19,942 nucleotides of DNA. Origin: Acidimicrobiaceae bacterium UBA7830. Lineage in GTDB: Bacteria; Actinomycetota; Acidimicrobiia; Acidimicrobiales; Ilumatobacteraceae. The translations under genes were made by a program, and so were the position numbers. This document shows, piece after piece, positions 19,853 through 19,942 of this stretch (positions are counted from its first letter, which is position 1; each line of letters begins with the position of its first letter). The DNA lies in assembly GCA_002501485.1 (NCBI GenBank), contig DLTS01000072.1, positions 1-19,942 on the forward strand, written 5' to 3'. The notes under the pieces are model-generated. The model was not told where the DNA came from. It worked only from the letters and a program-made list of their open reading frames with translations, and searched no databases.

Positions 19853-19942
19853 GTGAAAAGTGGTGAACAACCAGCACACGATTCAGAAATCGAGCGCCTC
19901 ACTGCGGAGGTCGATCGGTTGAAAGAACGCGTCGCGGAGCCG
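19853..19942 (+). CDS. arc: Start of a coiled-coil protein, probably proteasomal ATPase ARC/Mpa (partial)
   Basis: Only the first 30 residues are inside the window. They are a short polar lead followed by SEIERLTAEVDRLKERVAEP, a heptad-patterned coiled coil. ARC/Mpa proteins begin this way, and the coiled coil is where Pup docks in the known actinobacterial system. trmI upstream is the usual neighbour of arc in actinobacteria. The identification rests on this context plus the coiled coil, since the AAA+ part is beyond the window. Another coiled-coil protein cannot be excluded. Confidence 0.65.
   Translation, partial: MKSGEQPAHDSEIERLTAEVDRLKERVAEP

Overview
The window looks like chromosome from a free-living actinobacterium, most likely of the class Acidimicrobiia. 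This is inferred from gene content and layout, not from a database match. Pointers are a 23S-5S rRNA end with actinobacterial-type 5S, a nickel superoxide dismutase with its maturation protease, a rarA/DUF948 neighbourhood, an actinobacterial-type transaldolase and transketolase pair, and trmI followed by what appears to be the start of the proteasomal ATPase ARC/Mpa. Many genes start with GTG. Several lack a Shine-Dalgarno sequence and instead have a TANNNT box 6-7 nt before the start codon, which suggests leaderless transcripts.

Layout: (1) 1-378, 3' end of 23S rRNA, 5S rRNA and a strong rrn terminator. (2) 391-5589, plus strand: a disordered RG/RS-rich protein with a TPR-like C-terminus, an RppH-like Nudix hydrolase, RarA, a DUF948-type membrane protein, a small basic protein, an APH-fold kinase and a 74-residue ORF. 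(3) 5614-9487, minus strand: transaldolase and transketolase (overlapping by one base), a small beta-rich protein, and the nickel SOD maturation protease SodX. (4) 9561-10052, plus strand: sodN and a textbook terminator. (5) 10157-10948, minus strand: a fatty acyl desaturase, divergent from (6). (6) 11036-19447, plus strand: ten tightly packed genes, mostly overlapping by 4-11 nt, which probably form one long transcript. They are a fused NDP-forming acyl-CoA synthetase, a PBP4-type D,D-carboxypeptidase, a second PBP4-like protein that has lost its catalytic motifs, a LON-domain protein, three small membrane or basic proteins, a TtuB-like ubiquitin-fold sulfur carrier, a TtuA-like tRNA thiolase and the tRNA m1A58 methyltransferase TrmI. 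(7) 19450-19942: a convergent [3Fe-4S]-type ferredoxin, then the divergent start of a coiled-coil protein, probably ARC.

The most interesting section is 17417-19942. A ubiquitin-like sulfur carrier ending in Gly-Gly, its partner tRNA-U54 thiolase and the m1A58 methylase lie together, directly before a putative proteasomal ATPase. In Thermus, TtuB both donates sulfur to tRNA and is conjugated to proteins, and m1A58 favours 2-thiolation of T54. The cluster therefore predicts 2-thio-T54/m1A58 T-loop modification here and raises a speculative link to the proteasome. Other points worth checking are the catalytically dead PBP4 paralogue beside the active one, a nickel-hook substitution (Pro5 to Tyr) in the Ni-SOD, and a composite palindrome over the promoter between the desaturase and the acyl-CoA synthetase.
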